DNA of 64,000 nucleotides, from assembly GCA_963082975.1 (NCBI GenBank), contig OY720347.1, positions 29,901,398-29,965,397 on the forward strand, given 5' to 3'. This document shows, one piece after another, positions 1 to 13,504 of this stretch; within the stretch, counting starts at the first letter, position 1, and every line of letters starts with the position of its first letter. The notes beneath the pieces are model-generated. The model was given only the letters and a program-made list of their open reading frames with translations, was not told the origin of the DNA and ran no database searches. The translations under genes were made by a program, and so were the position numbers. Origin of the DNA: Labia minor. Its lineage: Eukaryota > Arthropoda > Insecta > Dermaptera > Spongiphoridae.

Positions 1-1040
1 ATAACCTAATTACCTATTTATATGCGGGAAAGTCTAGGGGAGGACACTCCCGATTTTTACAGTTGCCAACTTACAGCAAAATATATTTTGTCTATTTCAC
101 GATGTTGATATTTTGTCTATCCTCTGTATATTCATAAATTTACAAATTATACATTTGAAAAATATTAAAAAAATCTTATTAATATTCATCAATAAAAAAT
201 TATATTATAATTGATATTTAATAGAGATTGTGATAAAGTACTTCTTCATAATAAATCCTCGCTTCAATGTTTTCAATTATATTTTCTACTCTTCTTATTG
301 AATCTCAAACTCTCCTTCGACTTAAATCTAATAGCACATTATTATAATAGCAGCCAATCAGTTCAATCACCGTCCTTATAATCTAATTAAGAGTTCAATT
401 GAGTTTTTCTTGTCCAGTCAGGGCAAAGTACTCTTGTCGCTAACAAATCATTAATGTGTGAGGGCAGTTTACATATCAATTAAGACATTAGTTTTTGTTG
501 ATATAGAATCGCTAAAAAAGGACTTCATCTATATTCTATATTTCAATTCTACATTAGCTTTAATTGAATTATCAATATTTGTTTAAAATAATCAATTGTT
601 TTTTTAAAAAAATTCATTCATTCATTCAAATTAATTTTGATTTCGTATACAATTTTAATCGAATTTAGATTTTAATGTAATCTTAAATTTATATATTTCA
701 ACATTTCTGATATAGAATTTCTCTAGATTTTATTTAATGACTTGCTTCTATCTCTATTCATTGAATATGCACGACAAGCTTTTATTTCTTTAATTAATAG
801 AAAGTAGATTCACTCCGTTGGGATGAAATAAATTCTCTCCAATTGAAATTCCGCCAATGGCTCTTTTACTATTTAAATCAAAAAAAAAAATGAATTATTT
901 TAATGATTGATAAAGTTTTGTATCCGGATTGAAATTGTAGCTCCTTAATCTCAATATCATCGATTTTGAAGAGGTCCAAAGATTTTTGGAAATAAGTGGT
1001 TATTTATATAAAATGTTAATTATCTAATTGTAAAAAAAAT
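1..1040. other. AT-rich unique DNA, no feature recognised
   Basis: No open frame of useful length, no paired terminal repeats and no tRNA-like fold were seen. It ends at the hairpin end of the first family A repeat. Confidence 0.6.
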
Positions 1041-1680
1041 CTGGAGTGTCTCCACTCGGCTATCTCGCTATTTGAATTGGATTTAATAACATGTATTATA
1101 TTTAAATTAAATTAAATTAATTATAAATTATAAATTAAAATTAATAAATAATATTTATTAAACCAGCGTGTGTTTGGCTCTTTGTTGATGGCACCACGTC
1201 ACGTGCTGGCGCGTGATTTGCATTTTTAAAAAATTAATTCGGGTACTTTTACCGATTCAATCATTCTATATATAGTAGTTTTATACAATTTTTAATTAAA
1301 CTAATTTTTTTGTTAATTATGTGAAAAACTATCAAACATATTTTTAATTATGTGAAAAACTATCAAACATATTTTTAATTATGTGAAAAACTATCAAACA
1401 TATATTTTTATTTTTACAGTCAGTTTAGAGGGAAAAAAATCAAAACGTGGTAGGTAATGACCTACTTCCGGATGAGATTTCTCAAAAGCTGATAGAAAAC
1501 TACGAATTTTGAAGCCCGTGTACCAAATTTCATGATTCTAGCTCAAACCGTTTTTGCGTAATCTTGTCTACATACACACACAGACATTTTTATCAACCTT
1601 AGTGAAAATGACTCAGGGACCTTCAAAACGTATAAAAACTTCAAAATCTCGACATCGAAAATTTTCTCTGGTGAGATAGT
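1041..1680 (-). repeat. Family A interspersed repeat, copy 1 (Helentron/HINE-like)
   Basis: Near full-length copy of a family present seven times in the window. On the minus strand the element would begin with the ACTATCTC region (here degraded, around 1660-1680) and end with GCGAGATAG plus a short hairpin, GAGTG-GAGA-CACTC (1041-1060). The short inverted pair therefore sits at one end and just inside the other, with a hairpin outside it. That asymmetric layout is known from Helitron2/Helentron derived non-coding elements; assigning the family to that class is my inference. It contains a CA-rich stretch near 1572 and a 31-bp internal triplication at 1316-1405. It has no coding capacity. Confidence 0.75.
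1316..1405. repeat. 31-bp tandem triplication inside family A copy 1
   Basis: Three consecutive copies of a unit containing GTGAAAAACTATCAAACATA start near 1321, 1352 and 1383. Other family A copies carry the unit once, so this is a local expansion. Confidence 0.9.
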
Positions 1681-2732
1681 AAAAATATGTAATATCTAAA
1701 TTTACATTATTTACATTAACAGAAACAAATATTTATTTGTCTAAAAGCATCATGTTATTTGACTTTTTAATAAGTCATCCTTTTGTAGAAAGAAGTTTTT
1801 TAGAGTGTTTATTTAGAATTAGATCTAATTCTCGCGTCTAAAAGTAATTTGATCTGAAACGATATAAATCATTAATATCTTGAATATTTTATAAAATTTC
1901 CTATATACATACATATATATAGTATATAGAAGTTTACTATTCTTGAATGTATATAAATTATTCGTATTGATTAAAAAACAAAATTAAATATTTAAATTCT
2001 GAAAAGAGATGAGGTATTGATACTTCCAAGTATCTTTTAAATCAACAATCCAATTTCATTCGGTAGTAGAACACCTGAGTCTTAGCTTCTTATAAAACAT
2101 CAACATCTTATTTTCGGATTCACTTAACCATATCAGTACTAACTTTATAATATTAATACAATAACTATTTTTGTTTTGTTTTTGTTTATACTTTGGGACA
2201 TAAAAAAAAATTGATTATTGTTTAAAATATATTTTATAAATGACAAAATAAAAATTATCTATTCTTTTCGTTTCATCACGTCAATAATACTCTCTAATCA
2301 ATATTATATCTGTTTTCAAAACATCCACAGGTTGTTTTAAAATATACTTTTTCCTGATCTTTTTGAAGTACAATCGATTTTAAACTTCTAGATTTTATAT
2401 AACTTCCTTGATTTAGAATTTAATATTCAATAATCTACTTCATTTCTAGATACTTCCATTTATAAAATACCAGAAATTTTTTCAGGTTGTGTTTATTTCC
2501 ATTAAATCCTTCACTCTAAGTCTTACTCTCTATTATTTAAATTACTCTATAACTACTAAATTATTAATAGTACAATAAATAAAAAGAATAAATTTGAAAA
2601 ATAAAAATTACTTTTCCAAAATATTTAATAAATAATAAAATTGACACCACTTGATAGAGTGATAGTCTGATTTTACCAAAAAACTAGCGTCATATTTTTA
2701 GAAATTTATTAATTATAGTAGATATACGTGGG
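1681..2732. other. AT-rich unique DNA, no feature recognised
   Basis: Only A/T-rich low-complexity sequence; no open frame, inverted terminal repeat or structured RNA was seen. Confidence 0.55.
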
Positions 2733-3110
2733 TAGGTCATTAATCCCGTGACTTTTTGAATTTCCCATCTCTTAATGACAACACTGCTCTTGTCTCCAGG
2801 CAACTATCAGCTATCTCCTGTCGAAATTTGAACCATCTGGATCTTTTAGTATCTCGTTATTTGAGAACAAAATGGAAAAAAAGTGAATTTCCATGAGAAT
2901 CCATGAAAATCCATGAATTGGGATACGAATTGCTATCTCATCCGCCTTATTCTCCACTTTTAGTCCCGAGTGACTATTTCTTGTTTCCAAACCTGACGAA
3001 ATGATTCGGCGGAAAGAGATTTAACTCCAACAATGTATAGAGCTAAGATAAAATAATTTTTTATCCAAAAACCTATGTTTCATTCAACAAGTTACGGACT
3101 TATTGACCTG
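2733..3110 (+). pseudogene. Decayed mariner element, internally deleted
   Basis: The ends form an imperfect inverted repeat: left AGGTCATTAATCCCGTGACT, right ending AAGTTACGGACTTATTGACC. Between them, around 2927-3030, one frame reads ELLSHPPYSP, then PSDYFLFPNL after a few residues, a stop and GGKRFNSNN. This is the conserved stretch at the third catalytic aspartate of mariner transposases. The family's protein is about 345 residues; here only this C-terminal block remains, joined to an upstream leader (GCAACTATCAGCTATCTCCTG) shared with the related relic at 44941-45446. The left flank keeps TA, the mariner target; on the right the expected TA is TG. Non-functional. Confidence 0.75.
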
Positions 3111-6100
3111 TTTTAGTATAAAGAATTGAAAAAACGATGTATCACTAAAAGAATGTATGATGACATTAATCTTTTGGGTTAAGGAAAATAAGCATAAAGA
3201 ACAAGTTTCATGGGTTTTTTCTTTTCTTCTTTTCTCTCCCCTCACTTGACTTGTAAATTAAAACTACAAATTACAATTAAAAATATTTGATTCTTCTGGT
3301 TTAATTTAGTTAGAATTAAATTCAAATAGATGATGATTTGGCAAAAATTTCGAAATGAATATTGAAATATTTATACAAACTTCCAATCCAGAGGTGGGAT
3401 ATAAAATATCTGAATCTATGTTAACTATTTTAATTATATATATGTCTAAAGATATATAAGTACTTTATGTTGTTTTAAAATAAAATCAATTCTAATAAAT
3501 AAGATATTAGTCCATTAGAATAAATGAGATTGGGAGGTTGAGAAGAAAAATGTTCAAAGAAATTGTTTAAAACAATCGCCCAGATCGTATCCCTTGGAGA
3601 TTAACAAACTCTCGAAACAACTCCGTTAAGTGGATCATTGGAATAAAAGATTACGAGCTTTCCGTTTGTAAGGAAATATGAATTGTACTGGGGTATCAAA
3701 ATTAAGCCTGGAAATGAATTTAATCTATAATGACCCAATCTTTTCTAAATTCCCTTTTGAATGCAAATACATTAAATGAGCCAAGCAACAATGAGAGGGG
3801 GTTTTCAGCTGTGATTAACTGAGCTTGACACTGTTGAACCCCTAAACTCTTCAATTACCATAAGTATGATATATCGAGGCTAATCTATAAGGATAACCAT
3901 AGAAATTATATTACAAAATTTCATAAACTACTTTGTAAATAGAACAGTGCAAAAGTAAAATAATTATTTGAATATTTAATTATTAGTTTGAAGATTAAAA
4001 TTCAAGGCCAAATGTGTTACAGAGATTACATATACTAAATTTAATTTGGAAATTCTTATTCACGTATTTATTATTATAAAAAAATACAAAATTGTCACAT
4101 GAAAAACAATTAAATAATTATTTCATATTTTTTTGATTACATAATTAAGTTATATTTATTACTAATAACAAAAATGGAATATTAAATACATTATATATAT
4201 AAATAATTGTGTAAAACACACAACGTGATAATTTTAATATAATTATAAATATATAGTACTCCCTTGAAATAGATGACATGTAAATATACTAGTAGTTGTG
4301 TTCTTTGATTAAATTACTTTCATTAGTCATTCACTCGTCGATCTTCATTTTCTCGAAGTGATCTAAGAGTAACTTACCTGAAACAAAACAAAAATTCATT
4401 AGAACTCCCTAAATGAGATTTAAGTGAGTTTCCAGTTAAATTAAAGTCAGGGGAAAGATAATCGAATTGTGTCCCTTCCCTATTAAACTCTCGATTGAGC
4501 CTTAGGTCATCAGACCTATTTCTCACCTTATTTGCATACTGTGATCATATGAAAATAACTCAATAATCTTTTGGCACATACTACGTGTCTTTCATTTCGC
4601 AGTGAGATTTTGTTATTTCAATATTTTTTTACAAAAACTTTTAAAACTTTTTAATTTTCTTTTTTTTTCACTCATCTTTTATAATATTTCAATTCAATTC
4701 ATAAATGAACTAAAACGCTAGGGAGTTTCTATTAAATTTAATCATGATCGTTAGGCTAATTTTAAATAAAATTTCTTAAAACTTTAAATTAATATTTCTA
4801 AAAAAAATTTTCTTATATTTAATAACTCAATACAATAGAAATTATAGTTTTTATTTTAAATTAAGCTCCGACCAATTTCTGAAAATTATTTTTTTAATTT
4901 GTGAACCTTTAAAACGTACATTCCCGTTAAAATATTCAAATCAAATTTCTTTAATAATTAAAAAAATAAAACATACAAACATTTTATTAATTATATTAAC
5001 CAATTCTCCTTTTTCTCTTTCATAAAATTTGAATGATAGTATTTACTAAAGATCAAATATCAAGGGATAATTACATCAATTACGTTCTTTGGTATTCAAA
5101 TAATTTCTTTTTTAATTAATTTGTTTTTTTAATAAGTAATTAAACTATTCAATTTAAAATAAAGACATTTAAGATCCATTTTTACAAAACTTCAAAAATA
5201 ATAAAAAAAAAAAAAAATAAAACATTAAAATAAAATATGAATGAACCGCTAATAGAATTCCAATAAAAACTTTTTATATAAAAAGTCAATTAAACTAAAA
5301 AAAAAATCCATAAATGAAAATGCATAAAACTTTCAATATTTTTTTATTAATAAATTCAGTATAGAAAATCTAAATCCAACCTTCTTTTTTATTCTAATAG
5401 GTTATTTTATGAAATGACATTTTCCATTTTCTACTGTTATGATACAATTTCTGTTTTAGTCAAAGTCCTTGTGAAGAGGTTTATTTCCATCTCTGATACC
5501 TTTTTGTCACTTTTCCGGAGCTTAGCTTTTATCATTTCACCTTTTCAACGTAAAAAAAAATCCGTCCTGCTTTCTCAAAGGAGCCATAATCTAAGAGACT
5601 GGGCCAGTAGATTAACCTCGGAGGTTCTCTAAAGAGATATGATATGGGATTTTGCTAGAAGTTTTAAATGAAATATACAAATTTTGTCTTAATTTTTTTT
5701 TCTTTTTCTCTTTTTGAATTTCTAAAGTAAAATTAAAAATGTTACAATACTTTTTGTAAATGTCTTTTAACTTTTGAAATAGATAACCTAAAGAAAGTAA
5801 ACTCTTGAGCACTTGTTGAGTTTATCTTTGCTTTTTTTTTAATTCCCCTCATATATTCAAAGGAGAGCAATTATTGTTTATTTAAGAAATAAAATAAAAG
5901 TCACTTGAGGATTCTTATCAAGTCTCAAGTGTGCCTGTAAAATCTCACAAGATATTTGTATCATGAAGTGAACTTTTAAGTTTTATTTCAGATCTATTGA
6001 GCCAAGAAATGCTAATTTACAATAAAACAGACTTTATTCTTTGTTTGTCGTTTTCAACACTTGTTCAACTATTAGCAAGCCAATATTTAGAATAATTTAT

Positions 6101-6233
6101 TGATTCTAAATCTATTTTATTCTTTGACTATTAGATATTGTTTATTTTCGTCTTTCAAATTTTATTTTTCATTATATGTTGATTCAAAAGTTACTAATAA
6201 ATAATGTCTCACACACTATTTTAACATCAATTG
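3111..6233. other. AT-rich unique DNA
   Basis: Two short opposite-strand frames near 5414-5812 are built of Lys/Phe/Ser/Ile-rich low-complexity residues and look like chance. No inverted repeat, tRNA-like or transposase signal was found. Confidence 0.55.
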
Positions 6234-6441
6234 CTGGAGTGTCTCCACTCGACTATCTCGCAATTTGAATTTGATTCAATAACATAATATATTATATTTA
6301 AATTAAATTTAATTAATTATAAATTAAAATTAATAAATAATATTTATAAAACCAGCGCATGTTTGGCTTTACCTTAGTGAAAATGATTCATCTCGAAATC
6401 GAAAATTTTTGTGATCGCAATACTATCTCTGGCGAGTTAGT
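6234..6441 (-). repeat. Family A repeat, copy 2 (internally deleted)
   Basis: Both ends are kept: the hairpin CTGGAGTGTCTCCACTCG with CTATCTCGC on the left, and TACTATCTCTGGCGAG on the right. About two thirds of the interior is missing, the join falling near 6369 (GGCTTTACCTTAGTG). Confidence 0.85.
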
Positions 6442-7945
6442 AAAAATCATCATTATCAAAAAATTATATTTATTTAAATCAATATGTCTTTGATAAATAT
6501 ATTTCTCTTTCCAAAATAATAAATTATATGATTATCAGAAATAAATAAATAAATATAGTTATGATATCGGCTGGGATGGTGGGTAATTAACAGGTAGAAT
6601 AAAAGGCAATATTTGATCAAAGAAAGAAAAATATATTTATAGGTGAACTAAATAAAAGTCAATAAATGGCCAAAAGGGAAAATGAGTGTAAAACGTCTCT
6701 ACTGCATTCTGTCTCTATCTCTACTATAAACTAACTGTGTGTCCGCCTCAACGACAGCTTATTTATGTTAATTTAAATAGAGGGATAGGTGATGGAAGGG
6801 GGTAGTTTCAGGGGATGAAAAGTATGTGTGAGGAAAATTGCTATCTTTCCAAAAGGTCAAGTGTAATAGTGAATTTTATTATATATTTGAGTTTCTAAAT
6901 ATTTCAATACAGGTAGGAGTTTTTCTTATTATTGTTTCCTGTTTCCAAGTTTCTTTTGTAATATTTTATAGAGAGAGGGCCCTTGGGTCGTTTTGACAAT
7001 TAAAATAGACCCAAGTTTGTGAAATCGAATTTCAAATCTAAAGGTTGATTGACAGTTTATAAGTTATGCCAATTTCTATTACACTTATTCTAATTGTGTA
7101 AGCACGTACGAGATAAAATATAAATGGATGCGGCAAGACATATAACTATATTTAAATAAACATACAATAGCATTGAGAAGATTCAGAGTTAAGAGAATGA
7201 GGAAAAAATCAGAAAATTAATGAACTCTATTTCAAGTTCATATTCAAAACAAAGCATATATTATTAGAAATATACTAAATATTAACTTGTACCAATTATA
7301 TATATAATCTTTGGACAAAATGTTATGTACAAATGAAAGGATGTTATTTAATATATATTTGTTTATGTGCCTTTTCTTATAACTAAAATTGTTTGTGGGA
7401 ATATTTTTAATAGGATACGAGTATAAAACATTGAACAAAACTTTCTTAGAACGTCTTATAATCTAAATTGACAGCATTATAAGGAATTTATTGAGATTAA
7501 AAAGATTCGTGTTTTGAATTTTTCTTGATAAAGCAATTTCCTGAAGCTTAGAGATAGATATTTTAAATTTTTTTATAAGATATTCAACATATTCAAACTC
7601 TGTTTTCAGGTTGTAGTAAACTATCGGTAAAATAAAACTATTTGAATTGATAATTTTCCTTCTCCATTCCTTAACAAGAATAAGAATAATATTATATGAT
7701 TAAGGGAAATTATTTTCCATACCAAAAAAATCTTAATTGTAAATTAAGATAGGAGTATAATTAATATTAATTAATTTTATTTATTTTAAGTTAAACTAAA
7801 ACAGCTGGTATAGTTAGCTCTTTTTTAATTGATATCAACTTTGTTGAAAATTTTTGAATTAAGATATCACGAGATATATGGTATAATTTGAATTAGATAA
7901 TAATTAAGGAATTAAGGTTTAGTGAGGATTTTGTGGCAAGTTTGT
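6442..7945. other. AT-rich unique DNA
   Basis: No gene-like frame or repeat termini were seen. A short GC-richer patch (6975-7015, around GGGCCCTTGGGTCG) has no recognised meaning. Confidence 0.5.
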
Positions 7946-8345
7946 GGTTAGTTGAAAATTGAAGACATTCTGAACTCAATAAAATTCTCTTCCTTCTTGG
8001 TTTATTTCGACAGCGTAGCGCTTTCTTTGATTCACAGAAGTGACTCGAAGGGTCCGAGCGCAACTCGGAAGTTTTTCCAAAGCTCTAATAGGACTTGGAG
8101 GAGTTCGCCAGTTGTGCGCTTTAGGTGGAAGGAGGAAAGAGGTTCTTCGTGCGTGCCTCGCGTCCATCGCCATAAATCTATCAGCTTTATTAGCCTGCTG
8201 CTTGCGCCTTTGCATCCGCCCAGAATGGAAACTCATCTTTATCTTCTCGACAAGGGGTTGAGTGCTGAAAAGGGATGAGCAAGAGGGCGGATCCGGAACA
8301 TCGAATTCAATTTTCCTCGTGAACCAACGGTTGGCTATTCATATG
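7946..8345. other. GC-rich, CpG-bearing island with overlapping open frames; possible exon or promoter
   Basis: Base composition switches sharply from the surrounding AT-rich DNA to near-balanced, with many CpG dinucleotides (GGTCCGAGCGCAACTCGG, GCGTGCCTCGCGTCCATCGC). Open frames of 73-108 codons exist on both strands (7952-8278 and 8040-8261 plus; 7976-8236 minus). The two plus-strand frames have no ATG near their upstream ends, and no protein family is recognised in any of them. Overlapping frames on both strands are expected when stop codons are rare in GC-rich DNA, so openness alone is not evidence of coding. Possible explanations are a first exon with promoter, a conserved non-coding element or a fragment of foreign DNA. 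I cannot choose between them. Confidence 0.4.
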
Positions 8346-10800
8346 CTGAGCTGTTTATGAACTTAAGTAACATATACAATTGAGCAACCACGCCTGTATA
8401 GTTATTCGGGCTGATAATTTTTGTCAATACTTCTTAAATAACAAAAATAAAAAGGGAAGAAAAACTATTCAAGGAAAAAGTTATTTTTCGCTAAACTTCT
8501 TAGAAAGTTTTTTATGATGTTATTTTAGAACTAATAATTGTTTGAAAAACAATGATAAAAGATGGTAATTTGTATTATTTCAAAGATTATTTATCATTGA
8601 TTTATTCCATAAAATTGGAGCTATCTCGTTTAATACGAATTACCTCTGTTTAAACTGAAGGGAATTTAGTTGAATGGAACTCGGCATGTGTGACAAGGTG
8701 TAAGGTATATATTATAGCAATCTATTCGGATGTATTATATATGTAATCAATTAATTATAGAGGGATTCACTTAAAGTTTACATCCATTATCGTACTATAT
8801 TAATATTCATTAAAGTGGATTATTAACAACAAAAGGCTACTTTGTACAGGACATATATTTTTTTACTTAAAAACCTAACAATCAAAATTTCAACTTATCA
8901 TTTAGATATAGATATATTAGTAAAGTTAAACCACAAAGAACAGAATTATTTATTTTTTTTTCAAAGTAATTAAAATATTTAATGCAAAAATAATATGTAT
9001 TTAACGTTTTGTATGGGATCGTAGCTGAATGTATCAGGGTTTCAATTCTTACCATTATAATGATATATTTAGGACAAACTTTTTCTGACCGGTCCAATTT
9101 CGATCGTTTCATTCAGATGTCCCATTGGGTTTGAATGGATAATTAAAGTTGCGAATTTTACTCTTCATTAAATAATTATTAAGCTTTCCTTCCAATTAAT
9201 GTTGTGGTACAATTTTATTTATGTATATAAACTTTTTATAAAGGGTAGTTTCAATGGTTTTGTCATAACCCAAGGAGAATTTTAAGCCTCAAAAATTTTG
9301 AAATTTTTAGTGTTTGTTTTTTTATTTAATCTTTGTAAAAATTTTACTAATAAAAGGAAAAGGGACCCTGGATTTTTATATTTTTGTAAAATACTCCAAT
9401 ATTATTCAAAATATTTGATTTGACGGAATTTCATAATACTATTCCTATTTTAATGTTAAAGACCTTGCAGACATGGTTCCTTTGATTTATTCCACTGGGA
9501 TATAATTGGAAAGGTCCTTACAAGTCGATAACCCATATAATAAATCCCGATACACTTATATTACCTCAATGAGGAGAGGATATGATACCTTGTTTGATCC
9601 GGAATAAATTCACTATTTCATTCAAATGGAATAGAAAAAAGTTCAGGAATAAACTTCTTTCTTCTTTACACAACATTTTTGGGAAAATCAAATTTTAAAT
9701 GAAATAAATATTTAATTACAAATCTAAATAGAATAATTATATATAAATTGCGGAAACTATCAAAATATATTGGAATAGAATAATTGAAAATGAATAAATG
9801 GTGAGAGAAAAAATAAATTCGATTTTTGTCTATTTGCTATAGAAACAAGGTTCCCTATTAATAATTGAATTTGCATCAATGGATCAACGTTGAATTGAAA
9901 TGTTACCTTTTCGCAAAACTAGAATTATTCCAACGAAATATTACAAAGAGAGATTACCCGATGGGTTAAAGCTTTGTTGTTGAGAAGATAAGGTCTCAAA
10001 AAGGTTGATTACTCAAAATGGGAATATGAATATAGAGACTAGCATGTATACAGTGAATGAATTATTCCACTCAATAAATTACATAGATAAACGAAAAGAG
10101 TTTGGGAGAGTAGAGGGGATTGGAAATGTAGGGCGAGAAAGCAAGAGGAAAATAGCTTCCAACTTTTTTCCAGATGAATTCAGTTTAGAAAAAGTTTCGC
10201 TTGATAATTTCGGATCAAGAGCAAGGATTAAAGAGCGATAGAATTGAAATTAGAAGTTGAAAAGGATATTGATTAAAAAGAAGAAAATATAGCCCCAAAG
10301 GAAATCATCTCTGATAAAAATTAAAATAAATAAACAGAGAGAGAAACATTTTTTACACATATGTATATTTATGATAAATTTAAAATGGGTTTCTACTCAA
10401 CACTTAATTACAGTAATGAAGGAGGTTATTTTTAATTATTATTATTATTATTATTTATTATATATTTGAACAATTAACAACGTATGAGATTTTCGAATTT
10501 CTTTACATTTTTTTATCTTTTTCAAAGATTTTATTTTTATTTCGTATGTGTGCATTTAAACACTTTATCTATTTAAGTTCAAATTTTGTAGATCATTTAT
10601 ATAAAAAAACTTTGTTTTTATGCAAATTCAAATTTTGATTTCTATCAAAAAGTGATACAAATATATTTTCTAAATATATTGATTTTTATAAATAAATGAA
10701 TGTAAAAAGAACAATTTTTTTCCAAAATTTTTTTTAAAAGGTTTTTTTTAAATAAAATGTGAATAAATAAATTATTAGGTATAATAACATGCAAATTATA
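8346..10800. other. AT-rich unique DNA
   Basis: A frame at 10005-10241 (first ATG at 10026) is somewhat less AT-rich than its surroundings but matches no family I know and has no flanking splice signals that stand out. An (ATT)n run lies at 10434-10460. Nothing else was recognised. Confidence 0.45.
10434..10460. repeat. (ATT)n microsatellite
   Basis: Perfect run of ATT/TTA triplets. Confidence 0.9.
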
Positions 10801-10936
10801 TAATATAATTCAGGTGTGGCCAACTTCTTTATATATAGGATCGACTATTTTTCTTGAATATGTTTCGCGATCACCAAAGAAAATTTTGAAAAAATTTTGT
10901 TCAAAAGCTTTGTCCAAAAAACTGTTGAGTATTTTT

Positions 10937-11595
10937 ACCGACCGACGATAGTAAGGGAGGTATTGTTTTCACACCAAATTTCACATGTGGAGATTTTTAC
11001 ATATCTCCACGAATCATGCATTTTCTTAACAGAAAAAAGTATTTTTAGCATGATGTCTGTCCGTCCGTCTGTCCGTCCGTCTGTCCGTCTGTCCGTCCGT
11101 ATAGATGTGTACAGCCTGAACGGCTTAACGGATTTTGATGAAATTTGGTATATTTACTTAATGCACCAGTGGGATGAATTGATCAACTTTTGGTGCAAAT
11201 CCGGAAACCGGAAGTGGTAGTATTAGCGATCGACGATAAGAAGGGAAGGGTTATTTTCGCACCAAATTTCACATAAGGAGATTTTTTTACATATCACCAC
11301 GAATGTATTGGTTTTATCCTCGGGAAAAATCATCTTCATTATGTTTTTCTTAATTTAAAATTATATGACGTCACCCAGCCCTTCATGACGTCACAGCCTC
11401 GGGTAACGCCGGCAACGCCGGCTACTTCAGCTATATATTATAAATAAAATAAAATTAAAAATATTTATGTTATAAACATATGTTTTTTATTACATTAATA
11501 GATATATTAAAATTATTTGAAATTGTTTCTGTAGCTGGAAATTAATTTATTTCAAACCGTCGGTCGGTTCGGACCTGGCCACAGGTCAACTTATT
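10937..11595 (+). repeat. Family B repeat, copy 1 (DINE/HINE-like)
   Basis: It begins ACCGACCGACGATAG and ends with CGTCGGTCGGT, TCG, the hairpin GACCTG-GCCA-CAGGTC (11571-11586) and AACTTATT. The inverted pair ACCGACCGACG/CGTCGGTCGGT is terminal on the left and internal to a hairpin on the right. A (GTCY)n tract (TCTGTCCGTCCG, 11046-11100) lies in the interior. Together these are the hallmarks described for Drosophila DINE-1 and other Helentron-associated elements. Seven copies occur in the window. Non-coding; open frames through it are incidental. Confidence 0.8.
11046..11100 (+). repeat. (GTCY)n microsatellite within family B
   Basis: Irregular alternation of GTCT and GTCC, the tract that varies most in length between family B copies. 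Confidence 0.9.
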
Positions 11596-11868
11596 TTTTT
11601 TTTTTTTGAGATAAAATGAAAATATTTAAGGGCTATGATCGACCAAAAAACGCGATCGACCTGTTAGCCGTACCTGATATAATTGATCAAAATAGATTGT
11701 AAATTTATTATAAATTCTATACAAGAATGAAAATTTGATAGACAAGGTTGATATTATCCAACAATATATTTGTTCATTATTAATGAGTCAAATTTGTCAT
11801 TAACTTATTACATTAGTTATTTTATTTAAAGAAGGTCGACGATTTATTCATATTTTGAACATTTTTTT

Positions 11869-12398
11869 ACTATCTCATCAGAGATACTGTTGCGATCACG
11901 AAAATTTTCGATGTCGAGATTTTGATGTTTTTATACGTTTTGAAGGTTCCTGAATCATTTTCACTAAGGTTGATAAACATGTCTGACTGTGGGTGTGTTT
12001 ATGTAGACAAGATTACGCAAAAACAGAGGAATGTAATTCAACCGGAAGAGGGTCATTACCTACAACGTTTTGATTTTTTTCCTCTAAAGTGACCGTAAAA
12101 ATAAAGATATATGTTTGATAGTTTTTCACATGATTAAAAATTGTATAAAACTGCTATATATAGAATTTCAGTTTGATTGAATCGCTGAAAGTACCAGAAT
12201 TAATTTTTAAACACTGCAAATCTCACGCGCCAACACGTGACGAGGTGCCATCAACAAAGAACCAAACATGGGCTGGTTTAATAAATATTATTTATTAATT
12301 TTAATTTATAATTTATAATTAATTAAATTTAATTTAAATATAATATATGTTATTTTATCCAATTCAAATTGCGAGATAGTCGAGTGGAGACACTCCAG
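11869..12398 (+). repeat. Family A repeat, copy 3
   Basis: Begins ACTATCTCATCAGAGATACT and ends GCGAGATAGTCGAGTGGAGA followed by CACTCCAG. Nearly full length and in the opposite orientation to copies 1 and 2. Confidence 0.85.
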
Positions 12399-13504
12399 CT
12401 TATTTAATATACATATGAAACATTATTTAATATATCAAGAAAAATTATTTTTATACCATTACAAACAAAAAACAGAAGATATCAGAGCATCTTTCCATTT
12501 ACACTTATTTCAAATTCTTAATTTATTCAATTAACCTATGTAATATATATATAATATATAATATATATAGACAGTGATATTACAATTATAATTTTCTTTA
12601 ATTTCATTTCAATTAAAATTATTTCCTTAAAAAGGATACATGATAAAAATGAACAAATACTTCAATTTAATCCGTTAGTGAATTTTTCTTTATAAAATAT
12701 AATATTTTGGTTGAATGTTGTTCGATGAGAAAAACAACGCGTTATCTATTATTTTATCAAACTGAACTTTGAAAAACATTTTTTTAAAAGGTTTCCCTAA
12801 ATCAAAAATCGATAATATAATTGACGTTCATTTAAAATATGAAAGGGTGGGAATAATTGAGTTTCTCATCTGTTTTGATTGAAAATTTTCAGAGATATTC
12901 CCCCATTTTATATGATCAATTTGAAATATTTTATATAAATTTTATCTCTTTTAATTGTATCAAGGAAGAGCAAATAAATAAATTTAATCTTTATTTATAT
13001 TTATATATTTTTTTTTATTTATTTATTATTATTTAAAACAGATATTGGAGTTGTTAAAGAAAAATAAAATCAATTTATCTAAAAATCACTCATTAAATCT
13101 GATTGTAATTTTAGAAAATTCCCTTTCGATCTCATCGTTATTACAATGAAATTGTTTTGTTTTGAAACTTACAATGAAATTTCAATAAAAGATCGAAATT
13201 CTTACTTAAGTAATAGCAGTTGAATTTAACTGAAACTTTAAACATTTAAATTGCATCAAGTCTGTTCGAAAGAAGGTGTGAATTAGATTCGTCGAACAGT
13301 TTAGGATTATAACTTTTGAGTACAAACGAGACCAAATAAATATTCAACGGGGATCACTCAATAAAATATTATTAGTGTAGAGAGAGAAAAAACTTGGCGA
13401 CATTTGATCTTAGTAAAACTTTTATCTTTATTATCAATTAATTAATTAAAAGTGAAACAATAGCTTGATCAACTTGATTAACACCTAAAGATATTCAACG
13501 TGTA
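12399..13504. other. AT-rich unique DNA
   Basis: No gene or repeat termini recognised; an alternating A/T run lies near 12543-12570. Confidence 0.5.

Larger units (their letters stand above)
10811..11676. mobile_element. hAT-type non-autonomous element split by a family B repeat
   Basis: The ends are CAGGTGTGGCCAACTTC (10811) and CTGTTAGCCGTACCTG (ending 11676), an imperfect inverted pair starting with the CAG typical of hAT elements. They are flanked by a perfect 8-bp direct repeat ATATAATT (10803-10810 and 11677-11684), the hAT target-site size. Removing the family B repeat at 10937-11595 leaves about 207 bp with no coding capacity, so this is a MITE. Confidence 0.85.

Noticed and set aside
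5414..5812. Short ATG frames on both strands
   Set aside because: Low-complexity composition expected by chance in this DNA.
9010..9050. GGGATCGTAGCTGAATGTAT plus CAGGGTTTCAATTC as a tRNA
   Set aside because: No acceptor or anticodon stem can be formed; only weak box-like motifs.
10897..11220. 107-codon frame with SVRPSVRPSV repeats (also 32049-32237 and 47446-47664)
   Set aside because: Translation of the (GTCY)n tract of family B.
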